Below are positions 1 through 11,322 of a stretch of 64,000 nt of DNA, piece by piece. Under the pieces are notes generated by a model. That model ran no database searches. It was not told the origin of the DNA and saw nothing but the letters and a program-made list of their open reading frames with translations. Origin of the DNA: Branchiostoma belcheri (lineage: Eukaryota > Chordata > Leptocardii > Amphioxiformes > Branchiostomatidae); NCBI RefSeq assembly GCF_001625305.1, contig NW_017803157.1, forward strand, positions 2,662,945-2,726,944, in the 5' to 3' direction. The position numbers and the translations under genes are program-made. The stretch's first letter is position 1. Every line of letters begins with the position of its first letter.

Positions 1-320
1 GTGGGCGGACAATGTTCTTGTGCACAGCCGTAAAATATCACCCAGTCTTCGAATAAAAATCCACGCCACTAGGGAAGATAATGTCTTCAAATGGATCTTC
101 GATAAGGCTTTTATATCACTACACCTTAAATGGGCCAATTGGGCCGGGTTAACCTACTTCCATTTTGATGCTATCGACATGTTACTCTTGTACCTTGATT
201 GACATTACTGGTTTGGCCCTGTTTTGTTGTGCAGACCTACAAACATATGCTTAATATCAAATACACACAAATAACTCCTGAAAGAAGATAAAGACCTTAT
301 CACGATGCTACTAATGTTTG

Positions 321-616
321 TAGGGCTCAACATACTGGGTGCATATGCACGTTAGTGCAGGTAAAATTGGGGCCGTACAGGTATTTCTGCATTTGTCCAT
401 GTACTGGGTATATATTATGTACATGTGAGTGCATGCAGATTTGTATTTGCTGCATTGATTGTTAGACGTTACCTTCTATTGATTATATTAAAGAAATAGT
501 GGCAATTGTTTCTTAACAGCTTTTAGTATGATACATACTTCTCCAATTCTGAGTGGTGCAGGTCAAATTTGTCTGGTGCAGGTAATTTTCAATGTTACCC
601 AAAATTTCAAGCCCTG
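321..616. mobile_element. MITE-like repeat family G, copy 1
   Basis: TAGGGCTCAACATACTGGGT, GTCCATGTACTGGGTATATA, GGTGCAGGTCAAATTTGTCT and AAAATTTCAAGCCCTGC. The inverted homologue is at 32275-32592. The ends are short inverted repeats (AGGGCTC / AAGCCCT). Confidence 0.65.
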
Positions 617-1129
617 CATTTGTAATGTAAATCAGTGCAGCCACAGACGAGCGATCGCTCCTGGAATACATGTATGCTTTCTCTATTATTGTTGAGATCA
701 TTTCGCGTCTCTTTTATGTACACTTGCTCAGAAATGTGGGCTATTATCATGCCCAACTATCGAACAAAGGGTTTTTATCTCTCCCTACTGATTAAGTCAA
801 ATTGATCTTTTGGTACAAAAAAAATCAATGATGCTTCCTTGAAGAGCCATGCGATTCTGGGCCAGATTCCTTAGCTAGCCTGCATGTTGCAAATGATCCG
901 GAAAACGACGCCATGATAAGTAAAATGATATCTCGGTGAACTACAGGTGTGTTTTTAGCACACTTCTGGGATTTGTATGTCCTAGATCTCTGCTAGACGG
1001 AACGGTAGAATTGCCCATTTTCAAGTGCCACGTACGGTACCGAAGAATAACGGTCTATCAGGCAAGGTGTGGTAGATTTTATCAGCAATTGAGTACAATT
1101 GATTGCAAATCGTAGCGTTTGTTTCGTAT
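617..1129. other. Anonymous sequence
   Basis: No exon-like frame, splice-flanked ORF or repeat that recurs in the window was seen. Confidence 0.5.
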
Positions 1130-1434
1130 AATCAATGTATACACTTATCCACGCATGTACATACTAAGCTGAAACAACACTATCCCAAAGTACATCAACA
1201 TTCATAGAGCAAAAATGCTGAAAATCGTGACGGAAAACGGTTACCGGTAGGATCCTGGTGGTGATTTAGGGGTACCCATCTTGGGGTTTGTTTCTGCACT
1301 ATTTTATATGCCCTGTTTTAAAAGTGTGAAATATGGCAAAAGTGCTAATGTATGTATATCATACAAATTGTCGTCTTAAGAATATTTAATTTTTGCTGCC
1401 CTGAACTGCATTGGATGCCTTTAACACGTTTTTG
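1130..1434. mobile_element. Palindromic MITE family B, right portion
   Basis: GTGACGGAAAACGGTTACCG, ACCCATCTTGGGGTTTGTTT and the terminal GCCCTGAACTGCATTGGATG-CCTTTAA. The left arm is decayed beyond recognition. Confidence 0.7.
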
Positions 1435-2289
1435 CAAAATGTTTCAATACAACTATAGGCCTGTTTATAATTAAAGTTTGTTGATCTCTGCATGCTGAGT
1501 AAAATACTTATTTTTTAGACTACGTGACACCTGCATGCCCCAACAGATAATGCTTTGTTGTTGAATCTTCCGTTTGTAGCAACCCCAGATTGTAACCTGC
1601 CACATCAGCCCTTCACGCGCCAAATTGAAAACCCATTAAGGTCTTCCTAAGGTGACTGAAACACCGTCTTATGTATGAGGCTGCTTTGGTAAAATGGGTC
1701 AACTTTACGCCTGTGAAATTGCCATTTTCCCTTTAAGAGCTGTGATTTTAAGTTGGTAGCAAAACCTATTGTACACCAAGCCACGATGGGACATAGTCGG
1801 TCATAAATATTCACTTTACCATTCGTACTGTACAGTTATAACTGTGTTATTTATTATCATGATGTGTAGCCTAGCTTAATGGTACCTTTTTATCTTGGAG
1901 AGTGTCCAACCAAAGAACAATAAGGAAACGACTTAATGTGTTATTGTCCTAAGAGAGCATGATAAGCTAGCAGAGGTGTCACAAATACTTGTTTAATAGC
2001 AGTCGTTTTGTTGCATTAGAGTTGATAGATAGCAGGTTACGTGTCAGCTATGGCCGGTTTTAGGACCGTGGCTGAAGATCCTGTTGACCATCGATTGACC
2101 ACCAACGCCAATTTGCTTTAATCACTGCCATAATGACCGGTGTGACAGGTAACATGTGACACTGGGCACGGTTGGCCTGCTGCAGTACATCACCAGCTAG
2201 CCGAGGCCTTCTCTTCTTCTTCTAGACTTAAAGACTTAAACCCTTAAACATTAGTATACGTAACTTATCTAACTCGTCTGATAGATCAA
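1435..2289. other. Anonymous sequence
   Basis: Stops in all frames. No repeat family from this window was recognised. Confidence 0.5.
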
Positions 2290-2480
2290 TTGATGAAAGG
2301 TTTATTCGTCAAAAACACATGGCAGCCACAGGCTGAATTGCGTGTTTTACAACAATGACATATTTAAAAATACACTTAAAAGTACTTACTTGACCACATT
2401 AAAAGTAATTAAGGGAAGTGATTTTAAAATCAATTTTATTAAAACATCTTTACAAAAACACTTTACGTGTGGTGCATTAA
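2290..2480 (-). mobile_element. LINE 3' fragment
   Basis: TTTATTCGTC and CATGGCAGCCACAGGCTGAA mirror the LINE tail at 50940-51000, followed by AT-rich sequence. Boundaries are approximate. Confidence 0.4.
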
Positions 2481-3060
2481 TTCTAAAATATCATGATCAT
2501 ATACATGACTAAAACGGCATAACATAACTTCGGTTGATCTCAGGGCTAATCCCGTGATTTTATGGCATTTTGCCGACAATAGCTTGAGGAAGTACTGAAG
2601 CTTCAGGACCTCCAGATCACACCGCATTCGTCGCGGCGTCTCTACAGGGATTTACCGCGAGTGTACATGTAGTTCCGCGGTGATTATACACCCTTTTCAC
2701 CGCAGGCAATCGCTGAAGAACTCCCCGCTGAAGCTAATCCCTCGCCTTATCGGCAACAACGGGAGTCTATTCCAACGGAAGGCCTTGAAAATCATTAAGA
2801 AGGGTTCGACACGCGGGTCAATCTGTGGGAACTGTTGATTCATGAGCGCCTAATCTCGTGCAGCAGTCGCCTTCCCGTAGCAGATCGATTATCGCGGACA
2901 CTGAATGATTCATGCACGTTAACGTACGGAGTGCGAGGCTTACAGGCACGCGCCGATAGCAATCGGTAGTAGAGGGCTGGGGACGTATCTTCTGTAAAGT
3001 GAATTGATAATTTCTTAGGTGGGATGAGGGGCGTTTGGCACACTTCAGTCTCTGTCTTTC
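2481..3060. other. Anonymous sequence
   Basis: Moderately GC-rich around 2600-2960, but no frame resembles a known protein. Confidence 0.45.
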
Positions 3061-3075
3061 TGTTTGTATTTTTGT

Positions 3076-3198
3076 CTATCTATCTATTTATCTATCTATG
3101 CAATATCTATCCATGTACCTGTCTATCTATCCATATGTCTATCTCTCTTCCTCCCTCTCTATATATATAGAGAGAGATAGAGAGAGATAGATAGATAC

Positions 3199-3233
<35 letters not shown>

Positions 3234-3440
3234 AATAGATAGATAGATAGATAGATAGATAGAGAAATAGATAGATAAAGAAAGAAATAGATAGATAAAT
3301 AGATAGATAAATAGATAGATAAAGAAATAGATAGAGAGAGAGATGGGTAAATACATGTAGATAGATAGGTAGATGGGTAGATACTAGGTATATAGGCACA
3401 ACATGTAGATAGGTACATAGGTATATGGGTATCTATCCAA
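3076..3440. repeat. (GATA)n / (AGAG)n microsatellite
   Basis: Long run of GATA, AGAT and GAGA permutations with short interruptions. Tyr/Leu/Ser/Ile-rich open frames on the minus strand here are repeat translation. Confidence 0.95.
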
Positions 3441-4317
3441 CAAAAGTAAATACATGAATACACAAAGCCATCCTAGATCCTACGTACAGAATATATGTAT
3501 GCGGCAAGATTAGAGGTTTAACTATTCTCTAACATACAGTTTCTAAGATTTTGACATTCTTTTATGTACTAGTATTTCCCAACTTGTATTTCACACTGTG
3601 AAATAAAATCATAAAATAATCTAATGTATTAAATCAGTCATTTGATCTGAACAAGCTGAAAGAAAAGTGAACAACATTAACAATAGGCTCTTACTACTGT
3701 ATAGTGAACAATCCATCTGGCATTCAGTTTCAATCATATTCATAAGAGTGCCTGAGTTTCCTTGTGTCCTGATAGTTAATACCCTAGCGAATATGGTACT
3801 ACAGCAATTTCCGGAAGGCGTTCTTAAAGGTAATATCTTGGCCCATTTCTAGAATTCTAGCGCCAGACTTTCAATCTTGCGTTCCCTGCAGACTGTAACG
3901 TGGAGGTTATCATCCTCTATGATTGATCGGGTCTGTAGGAATTGTCAGAAACGGAACAAATTCCGCCATCCATTTCGTACAGGTCAGATCACCGTCCATT
4001 TTCGGCATGTCATTTGTAACGGGGAAATTAACGGCAGATTTCACGGTCAGCCAACCTTTGTCAAGCAGCGCTATTTGGAAGGCGTTTTGGGGGTCGGGGT
4101 CGCCACGAGTTGGTACCGCGGCGATTTCAACAACCCGCACAGTTAGGCCACACCGATTTAACTTTATGGATGGCATCCGCGCGCCCACTGACTTTTGCCT
4201 GTTCTAAAAACAAGAAAATCCCCTCCGAGGCCAACTTAGGTGCACCTGTTCCACCATGCCCTCCATGTATATTATCTATGCGGTCAATCGTAATAAATAA
4301 ATAAATAAATAAAAGAA
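3441..4317. other. Anonymous sequence
   Basis: Overlapping short frames on both strands at 3877-4207 are not recognisable and show no splice context. Confidence 0.45.
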
Positions 4318-4620
4318 ATAGCCATGCCTTCAAGTACCAGAGTTGTCAACCAAGAATTGAGGTGTTCATTCTTCCTTACAACTATCGTAGAGTGGAACTC
4401 GCTATCACATGGCCAAGTACAGTAGGGGCATTGTCATAAGATAGACATATTAGTCTGTCTTATGATAAACAATGTCTAGAGTTAGATGTTCAAGGGTTAG
4501 GTGTAACAAGTCGATCGGTGTAATGTAGCCAGCTGCCGCTGCGCCGCGTGCCATCGAAGCTATTGTGTTAGGCCGAAGGGCGGTTATACCAGCTATACAG
4601 ATACAGATACAGATACAGAC
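4318..4620 (+). mobile_element. LINE 3' end, degenerate copy
   Basis: Contains CATGCCTTCAAGTACCAGAG, CAACCAAGAATTGAGGTGTT and CGTAGAGTGGAACTCGCTA, decayed versions of the coding segment at 44770-44870. The shared 3' UTR follows (GTAGCCAGCTGCCGCTGCGC, GGCCGAAGGGCGGTTATACC) and ends in (CAGATA)n. The coding part is broken. Confidence 0.75.
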
Positions 4621-7147
4621 GTCTGGGTGCCATCCTCCACAGTCCATAGTAGCTAGCGACAATAGGGAGCCTGCAGTAACTACATGAGGGTGGCACCCAG
4701 GTTGCCGTACCCTGGAATCCAGATTTACCGCCGTCCCTCCGCTAAAGGTCCCTGGATGGCTGGATACTGTTAGTGCGCCGGCTAGAATCGGCAAGGCCGG
4801 CGGTAAATCTGGATTCCAGTGTAAGGCTGCTGAAGCTCCACTTAACTCCAGAACTCAGTACGTGTAGTGCCGACTCATAAATGCCGGAAAAGGCCAGCAT
4901 GTGTCAGCTTGTCGTAAAGGTCGTTGTGTACTACCGCAAATTTACAATACCAGCATTTATTCTTTGGCTGGAATTTTTTTATACGCCCGCGCGCACTACT
5001 TTGAGGGTCTTCAGAGGATGTCATCCATAAAATTGAGTCAATGTGCCATTGTACCTCCCACAGGATAGTTACTGATGAAAACTGAACTGACATGGAACCT
5101 TCTAGGTCAACGCTCATCTAGGTGAAACTCAGACCGCCGTCTTGTGCTGGCAACTTCACACTAGAGTGACAAGGTTGGAAAGTTTATCTTGCCAAAACAT
5201 CAGGTGAAACTTTTTTATCCAACTTTGTAAAGCACACGCCTAGAATCTTATCTAGCCCCGGCTACTTAACAAATAGCAGCACTTAAATGGGAGCTTGGCA
5301 AAAATCCCAATAACCTTGTGTCGTCTAGACGCCATTCCAGCAAGCCCATGACATTGCCAAAGCATCATATGAAACTTTTTTTACTCAACTTTGTAAAGTA
5401 CATGTTTAGAATGTAACCTAGCCTCGGCTACTTTAAGTCAACATTTATCGTTAAAAGTACCCTCCACTACAATTTTTTTAATCCATCGACAAAAAATACA
5501 ACTCAGTCAAAAATCATCATATAATCGGGTCCCATGGTATAAGATGTATAATTGTCTAACCGTCAAAGACGATGCACGTCGGGAAAATGCATCGTGCTTC
5601 TGAACATTTTACCATATCAGCAAAGATGTCAGAGTATCCAGGTGCCCAAGCCATCCAAACGCAAGATAAGCCCAGTGGTCGGGATTTTGTGTGGAAGCGA
5701 AACTCGCAGCAGTTTTGAACTTCCCAGAGGATGTCATCCATATAATCACATCAACATGGCCAGAAATCTTAGGCTGCCACAGCTTCCAGCCTCTTCTCCC
5801 CACGACTATCACGTCATTACATATATCAGAGTGGCGTCATGCAGTCCGCACTCACAGGGTGTTTAACGGTAGCTGTTGACCTCGAGCGAATATCAATCAG
5901 TCAAGTCTACACCACGCACACTGACATATCCAAACCGCACGATACTGCCGCAGGTTCTATTAACCTTATTACTTATACAGTCGGTAACATAAAACGTCAC
6001 CCGCGTTTTTAGACTGCAAGTCACGGGGGCAAAAGTCAAGGATAACACTTCCGTACTTTTAACACAAAATGGTACGTAAAGAGACTCCGTAACTAACGAC
6101 TTGACGTAGAGAATGTCAAACATTATGATGTGGGTGGGTTTAACGGTTCCAGCAATAGAAGACGAGAAGCTTTAGCTTTTTATTCATACGTGATGTGTCT
6201 CAGGTTTTAACCGCAAAAATCTTTAACCATAAACACATAATGGAGGTGTCAGTCTTTCCACTGCCATTCTTTTTCTAATGCTCGGAGATTTCCGTTGACT
6301 TTGCAGTGCAACACAAAGGGCAGGTTTCGGCTTTGGGCTTCCATTCCAAAACCAAACTTGATGGACGAGGAAGAGGCCCCCTAACACCTTTTGGTCGAGT
6401 TTCTCTTGTATGATGTTCCATATCTGTCAAAAATGCCTCTGGCTATTTTAACGTTGAACTCTGATGGCCTATAACGGAAATCCTTCAGGCAGAGTATGTG
6501 GTATTCCATGGCCTTTAAAGCCAGTTGTATTGCTGTGCATTCCTTATGTTGTTTCGTCTCTTTCTTCGTTTGCACCTTTCAAGAATGCCAAACAGTTCTC
6601 GACAAGTTGGAAGACGTGAAAGTGTTTGTAACTAGCATTTAGCCCAAAGGTATAAAGGCACGGAAAGAATCGGTAAAAAGAAATGGTACAAAATACGTAC
6701 ATAAAAGTGAAAGATGGTATATGGTGATGAGTCAATGTAACTGCACCATCCAAGGTAATTTCTGATATGATATTTAGCGCTAAATAAGAGAATTTACATT
6801 CCCTTCCTCTTGAATAGACTTCCAACACCACTACTGTTGTGAACACACGTACAATGACTATTTGATTGGGTACTTAATCATGCTGTATAGTATTGTGACA
6901 GGCGGCAAGTGTCATCAATCAGCTAACCGCTAAGGGGATTGTGATGGATATGCCTGGAGTTTGAAATACTGTCAAATTATTGACTACGGTTCTGAAGGAT
7001 TGTTTAGGCTTTAGAAGTGGTCTGAATCAAATGGGTACAGAAATCTGTTGCGACTTTGATCGAGGCATGCAAAAATAATGGTTGCAACATTTTCTATGTA
7101 TCTATCAATATACCCTGCTGTACTTCTTAGCAATGCTGTATGCTTGT
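4621..7147. other. Mostly anonymous; scattered family C ends and the 5189-5436 duplication
   Basis: GGCGGTAAATCTGGATTCCAG at 4800 is the inverse of CCTGGAATCCAGATTTACCGCC at 4710, a small hairpin. Family C end fragments occur at 5021-5060 and 5720-5762. Nothing is seen in 5900-7140. Confidence 0.45.
5189..5436 (+). repeat. Diverged tandem duplication, period about 165 bp
   Basis: CTTGCCAAAACATCAGGTGA, AACTTTGTAAAGCACACGCC and TAGCCCCGGCTACTTAA recur as CATTGCCAAAGCATCATATG, AACTTTGTAAAGTACATGTT and TAGCCTCGGCTACTTTAA. Confidence 0.75.
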
Positions 7148-7245
7148 AATCTCCAAGAAGATCTTTTGGCTGGCTGCAAAGACAGTATTTAATCGGTCAG
7201 GCGGTATCCATTTGCCAGAAAAATACTATTTGCCACCCTTCATAA
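7148..7245. mobile_element. MITE family D, half copy
   Basis: AATCTCCAAGAAGATCTTTT, GGCTGCAAAGACAGTAT and TATCCATTTGCCAGAAAAAT match the left arm at 9313. Confidence 0.7.
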
Positions 7246-7286
7246 GTTTAATAGGATACTGTGTGTATTGTTTGGGGCATGGTTTT

Positions 7287-7613
7287 ACCCCTGTCACACA
7301 TTCACGAATTTGGCCTCCCGAAGACTTGCCGAACGCCCCCAACCATGGTTAGGAGTAGGTCGTGAGCAAGAACTGCTACTGTTCGGCTGCGCCAGCCGAA
7401 TGTTTCAAAATGTTTCAAACATTCAAGTTTCGGTAATTGTTGGCTGGTGGTTGGTTGGTGTTCGGAAGTTGGTCGGTGTGTGAGAAACGTAGCTTAAATG
7501 TACATGTAAATCAAAGTCATTATATTTGTATAGAAAGGTAGACTGCTTCCGAACTTCAGTCAGCCTTGGTGTGCTTGTGTTTGGGGGAAGTTTCTGAATG
7601 TGTGATAGGGGCT
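7287..7613. mobile_element. Palindromic MITE family A, copy 1
   Basis: About 330 bp. Ends are inverted: CCCCTGTCACACATTCACGA on the left and GAATGTGTGATAGGGGC on the right, with TTTA on both sides. Internal hallmarks are CCAACCATGGTTAGGAGTAG, AGCCGAATGTTTCAAAATG and many GGCTGGTGTTCGG motifs. The family has about ten copies in the window. A TTA-type duplication would suit the Harbinger superfamily, but this is not settled. Confidence 0.8.
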
Positions 7614-8384
7614 TTAGGTTCGCGGGTGGCCATGATAAGTTCTTCCAAAAGAATAGACAAGAACATATGCATGGTAAGGATGAAACACCGGTTGTATCAG
7701 ACCAGAATGTTCAGTTCTCTCTGATTGCACCATCAGTATTAACCTCTCAGAACGTCAGAACATTATGATACTCAGTAGGGGACATGGAAACACCATAATC
7801 TACTGACGTACTTATTTTCCCATCACTGGAATGTGCCCGATGATTCATCCACACAAAAACAGGTATGGCAGGTCCAAAATAGCCGAGGCCATCCAACTCC
7901 CCCAGGGCTCGATCTTCGGCCCACTCATTGCACATTACGGGGATGGCGTTTAACAATGATACAGATAGAACGGGACCTTAGGCGGCTGGTCTGCATAACC
8001 AACGTTTAATCATGCTACATTTTTATGCAGTAAAGCCTGGGGCGTGATCTAGTAGCACAGTTAAACGACTTTCCGGTATTATCTACCGTATTCTTTTGGG
8101 TTTAAGAATAAACCCTTGGTAGCTGTACATACCGGCCCCATGGATCCGCCATATTTGTCATTGCCACTGTTATGGCCCTATGCCAGGCGTTGTATACACC
8201 AAGGACGGTGGTCTATTACATTCGTAATCACGAATCCAAAAGTTTGGTGTCTTCATCGAACAATTTGTCTTTACAAGTATGAAAGGAAATTTCAGGGCGA
8301 AAAACAAAATCCGGATATGAGGAAATCTGTCTGATATTGACATTTATTGCTATTTTCGTCATCATCTTATAACTGTACTTAAAG
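7614..8384. other. Anonymous sequence
   Basis: No supported gene or recurrent repeat was seen. Confidence 0.45.
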
Positions 8385-8595
8385 TGTTTAAATGCCCCAG
8401 AACAAGCTACATGAGGCGCCCCATTATTTTCAGTGGCCGACGCTAAGAAACAAGCAACCGTTTTCTTTCAGCGATATCGCATTTCTGCCTCAGAGTTATC
8501 AGTAGGCTAGTTGCAATGGATTCATCTTACTACATAAAATGACCATAATAAAAATGACTGAAATCCAGTTTTGCCTTGCATTGGATGCCTTTGAA
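8385..8595. mobile_element. MITE family B, right half
   Basis: CCCCAGAACAAGCTACATGA, CAACCGTTTTCTTTCAGCGA and TTGCATTGGATGCCTTTGAA at the end. Related to 35640-35894. Confidence 0.6.
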
Positions 8596-9312
8596 CAGAA
8601 ATATGGCGGAAACCACACATAAAGTTTCAGTGTTAGCTCTGATTCTTACAGCTTGTATGTTTGTTAGCTTAATTAGTGGCTTTGCATTTTACTAGCTAGT
8701 GGGCGCAGGGGAAGTTCTGTGACACTTGCGTTACATTTATTGTTAAATACACTTGAGAATTTGCCGGGTAGTAAGTGAATGAAGGATTGCTGACTCACCG
8801 GCACAGTGGGAACCTGAACAGTTCGTTAGACTGCGTTACTGTCGTCCTGTGATTACACTAATGTTGCCGACATGCTTAGGGAGATCTTCGTCGATGAAGC
8901 AGATGTTTTATATATTAAAGGATTGGTTCGTTCTTTTTATCTAACGCTGTGCATGTGAAACACCGAAGCGTGGCGAAACGTCGATTTCCATCGCAAAATC
9001 CTAAAGCTCTCTGTAATAGAAATTCTGCTACCTTCTGTTATTCTGTTATTGGGTGAGCCAGCTACTCTCTCCTTGAAAGCAATGGTTGGATTGAGCTTAC
9101 AATTGTGGGACTTAATTGTTGTTGTTGTTGTCCTTGTTTAACGTCTAATATATCGCTAGACGTGGTCACTTGGTGCTCGTTGTCGCGTGGTTCAGTTCAG
9201 AGTCAAAAAGTCCCTCTAGGTATTTAACTCTTGGTGCCTTGTGCTTGAGTGACAATGGTCTTTAGCGGCTGCCACTCAGGTGACCTCAATACAACCCCTG
9301 GTGTGGCCACGA
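8596..9312. other. Anonymous, with a Penelope-like end motif
   Basis: ACCGAAGCGTGGCGAAACGT at 8962-8981 resembles the GAAG...GTCGAAACGTC ends of Penelope-like elements. Nothing else is recognisable. Confidence 0.35.
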
Positions 9313-9452
9313 TAATCTCCAAGCAGATGTTTTGGTGGCCGCAAAGACACTATCGAACTGGCCAGGCAGTATCCATTTGCCAGACGGCATCCAATAACTG
9401 CCTGGCCAATTTTATACTTTCTTTGCAGCCACAAAAGATCTGCTTGGAGATT
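9313..9452. mobile_element. Palindromic MITE family D, complete (140 bp)
   Basis: Left AATCTCCAAGCAGATGTTTT and GGTGGCCGCAAAGACA. Right is the inverse, TTTGCAGCCACAAAAGATCT-GCTTGGAGATT. The centre has CTGGCCAGGCAGT and ACTGCCTGGCCAATT. Confidence 0.82.
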
Positions 9453-10257
9453 GCAGCCATAAGATTGCATATACGGTCTTACCTCGTAGTAACTTATAAC
9501 TCAGTATTGCCATGTGATTTTGGTATATTCGCGGCATTGTATTTCGTAGAAAGTTTTACTGCATTCTTAACAGCACACAGGTTGGTATATTGATCTACTT
9601 GAAAGTCGTATAACCCACGGAATACAGATGCTCCATAATACAGTTAACATTCCTCAGCAGACATGCCAGCAAACCTCACTCTCCGTTTGCTCCCAAGACC
9701 TCGGCACGATTCCGGTGACTCCTGTATGCAAACTAAAAACGAATATCTTGTTTATCGGTCGATCTCGTCCCACAATATGGCAAGTTGAACGAGACAATTA
9801 CCGGGGTCCCGGGACACGGGTCACCGAGTCAGACAGAGCGACGTGCCGTCCAGCTGGGAGGACGATAAACGGCCCGGTACTAAATGAATTATCTTATCTT
9901 CCAAAGTCACATTGGCCGCAGATGGCTGACCTTGCTTGGAGTCTGAAGGGCGTGTGTTTGACTTGACTTCTTGAGACAGTTAACAAGTAGGAAGTTGTCT
10001 CTTGTTGAGGCAAAGTATGCAGACATAGCAAAAACGGCGCGGGGGCGTTGGGACATTTCATTTTTTATTTATTTTACCAGGAGATACAAACTCTGTTTTT
10101 AGGAATTTCTAGGATGCTGACATTGAGATACCCGACTCCCAGAACAAATTAAAGCTCAATATTAGTTACAAATAACAAATACATCCATACATACTCGTCT
10201 AGATATTTGATACATTTAGGTATCTAAAATCAATCCTTTTTCGTTGTGTCTGCCAGT
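9453..10257. other. Anonymous sequence
   Basis: Open plus-strand frame at 9628-9966 (112 residues) has no recognisable domain. GC-rich patch at 9800-9880. Confidence 0.4.
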
Positions 10258-10614
10258 CTACTTTTGAATTCTGTTACTGTATACATGTACTGTACTGTAC
10301 TGTACTGTACTGTATTGTCTTTGGTCAGCGGTCAGGTTATTCCAGAGGTTCGGTCCATGAAGCTGCATGCTGCCTTTAAAATACTGCACATTGGTTAGAA
10401 TAATGAAATATTGATTCAACATTCTACATCCACTGAAGAACACAGCAATCCGCTGCAGAGAGTAACACATACAATGTAGCTCAAGTATCCCCACGAAGGG
10501 ACAAAGTCTTAAATTGAAGAACCATGTGTTGCTTGTATAGTGAATTCTGTGGCGGAAATATTGGACCACTGCTTGATGACTTAAATAAATATCCTCCGTT
10601 TTATTGGTTTTCAT
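10258..10614 (-). pseudogene. Possible decayed LINE C-terminal fragment
   Basis: The frame ends with YFKGSMQLHGPNLWNNLTAD then SNRIQK and a stop, which recalls the "GPxLWNxLP" ending of some non-LTR polyproteins. The rest of the frame is not recognisable. A (GTACT)n microsatellite at 10281-10315 interrupts it. An AT-rich segment follows on the minus strand. Low certainty. Confidence 0.3.
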
Positions 10615-10747
10615 ATCATGGTACGTGACGGTACATAAACATGAACATAATCTTCAAATGGGAATATATATATATAAAAGAAAGCTCATCAATTTATATT
10701 TATGCTGCTTTAGTGTTGTTCCAGTGAGATTATGAAGATCTATGAGC

Positions 10748-10976
10748 GTCCCCCAACCATGGTGAGGAGTAGGTTTAAAACATTCGGAGATTTTTCGGAA
10801 GGTTCGATTATGGTTGACTGGTGTTCGGCAGCAGAGTTCGTTGAGTTAAATTTGACTCAAATTTAACACAAATTCGTTTTGATTCGTGTGGAATGGTAGA
10901 CGTGGCCTGAATCTGGTCAAAGTGCAAATTTGGCCAGGGAACAAAATCGTGAATGTGAATGTGTGCCAAGGGCTTT
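10748..10976. mobile_element. MITE family A, copy 2 (left-truncated)
   Basis: Starts at CCCCCAACCATGGTGAGGAG and ends at GTGAATGTGTGCCAAGGGCT. Keeps the AAATTTGACTCAAATTTAAC core. Confidence 0.75.
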
Positions 10977-11209
10977 AGACAGTCAATAACGTGCAATGAT
11001 GCAAGAAATGCTGTTATCATCGTTTTGACAGGCTGTATATATAGTGGCGAGTATTGACTATATGATGTTACTGATATTACTAGTATTACAAGTGTACGTG
11101 TGAGTCAACAAATGTAACGTCCCTACCGTGTGTGCAGGCCCATAACTTATCATCGTTCCTGTCATATCCTGTACAGATCAGGGGGTAATATAACTGATAT
11201 GAAATTCAA

Positions 11210-11322
11210 ACTCTAATATTGGTGTGATATAGCTAGCTGCCGCCGGGCCGCGTGCCTGCGAAGCTGTTGTGTTACGCCGAAGGGCGGTTATACCGGCTAT
11301 ACCGATACAGATACAGATACTG
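11210..11322 (+). mobile_element. LINE 3' UTR fragment
   Basis: Only the 3' UTR block is present: TATAGCTAGCTGCCGCCGGG through GGTTATACCGGCTATACCGA and a short (CAGATA)n. Severely 5'-truncated insertion of the family at 44632. Confidence 0.75.

Noticed and set aside
3107..3463. Tyr/Leu/Ser/Ile-rich open frames
   Set aside because: They translate the GATA/GAGA microsatellite in all three frames of one strand.
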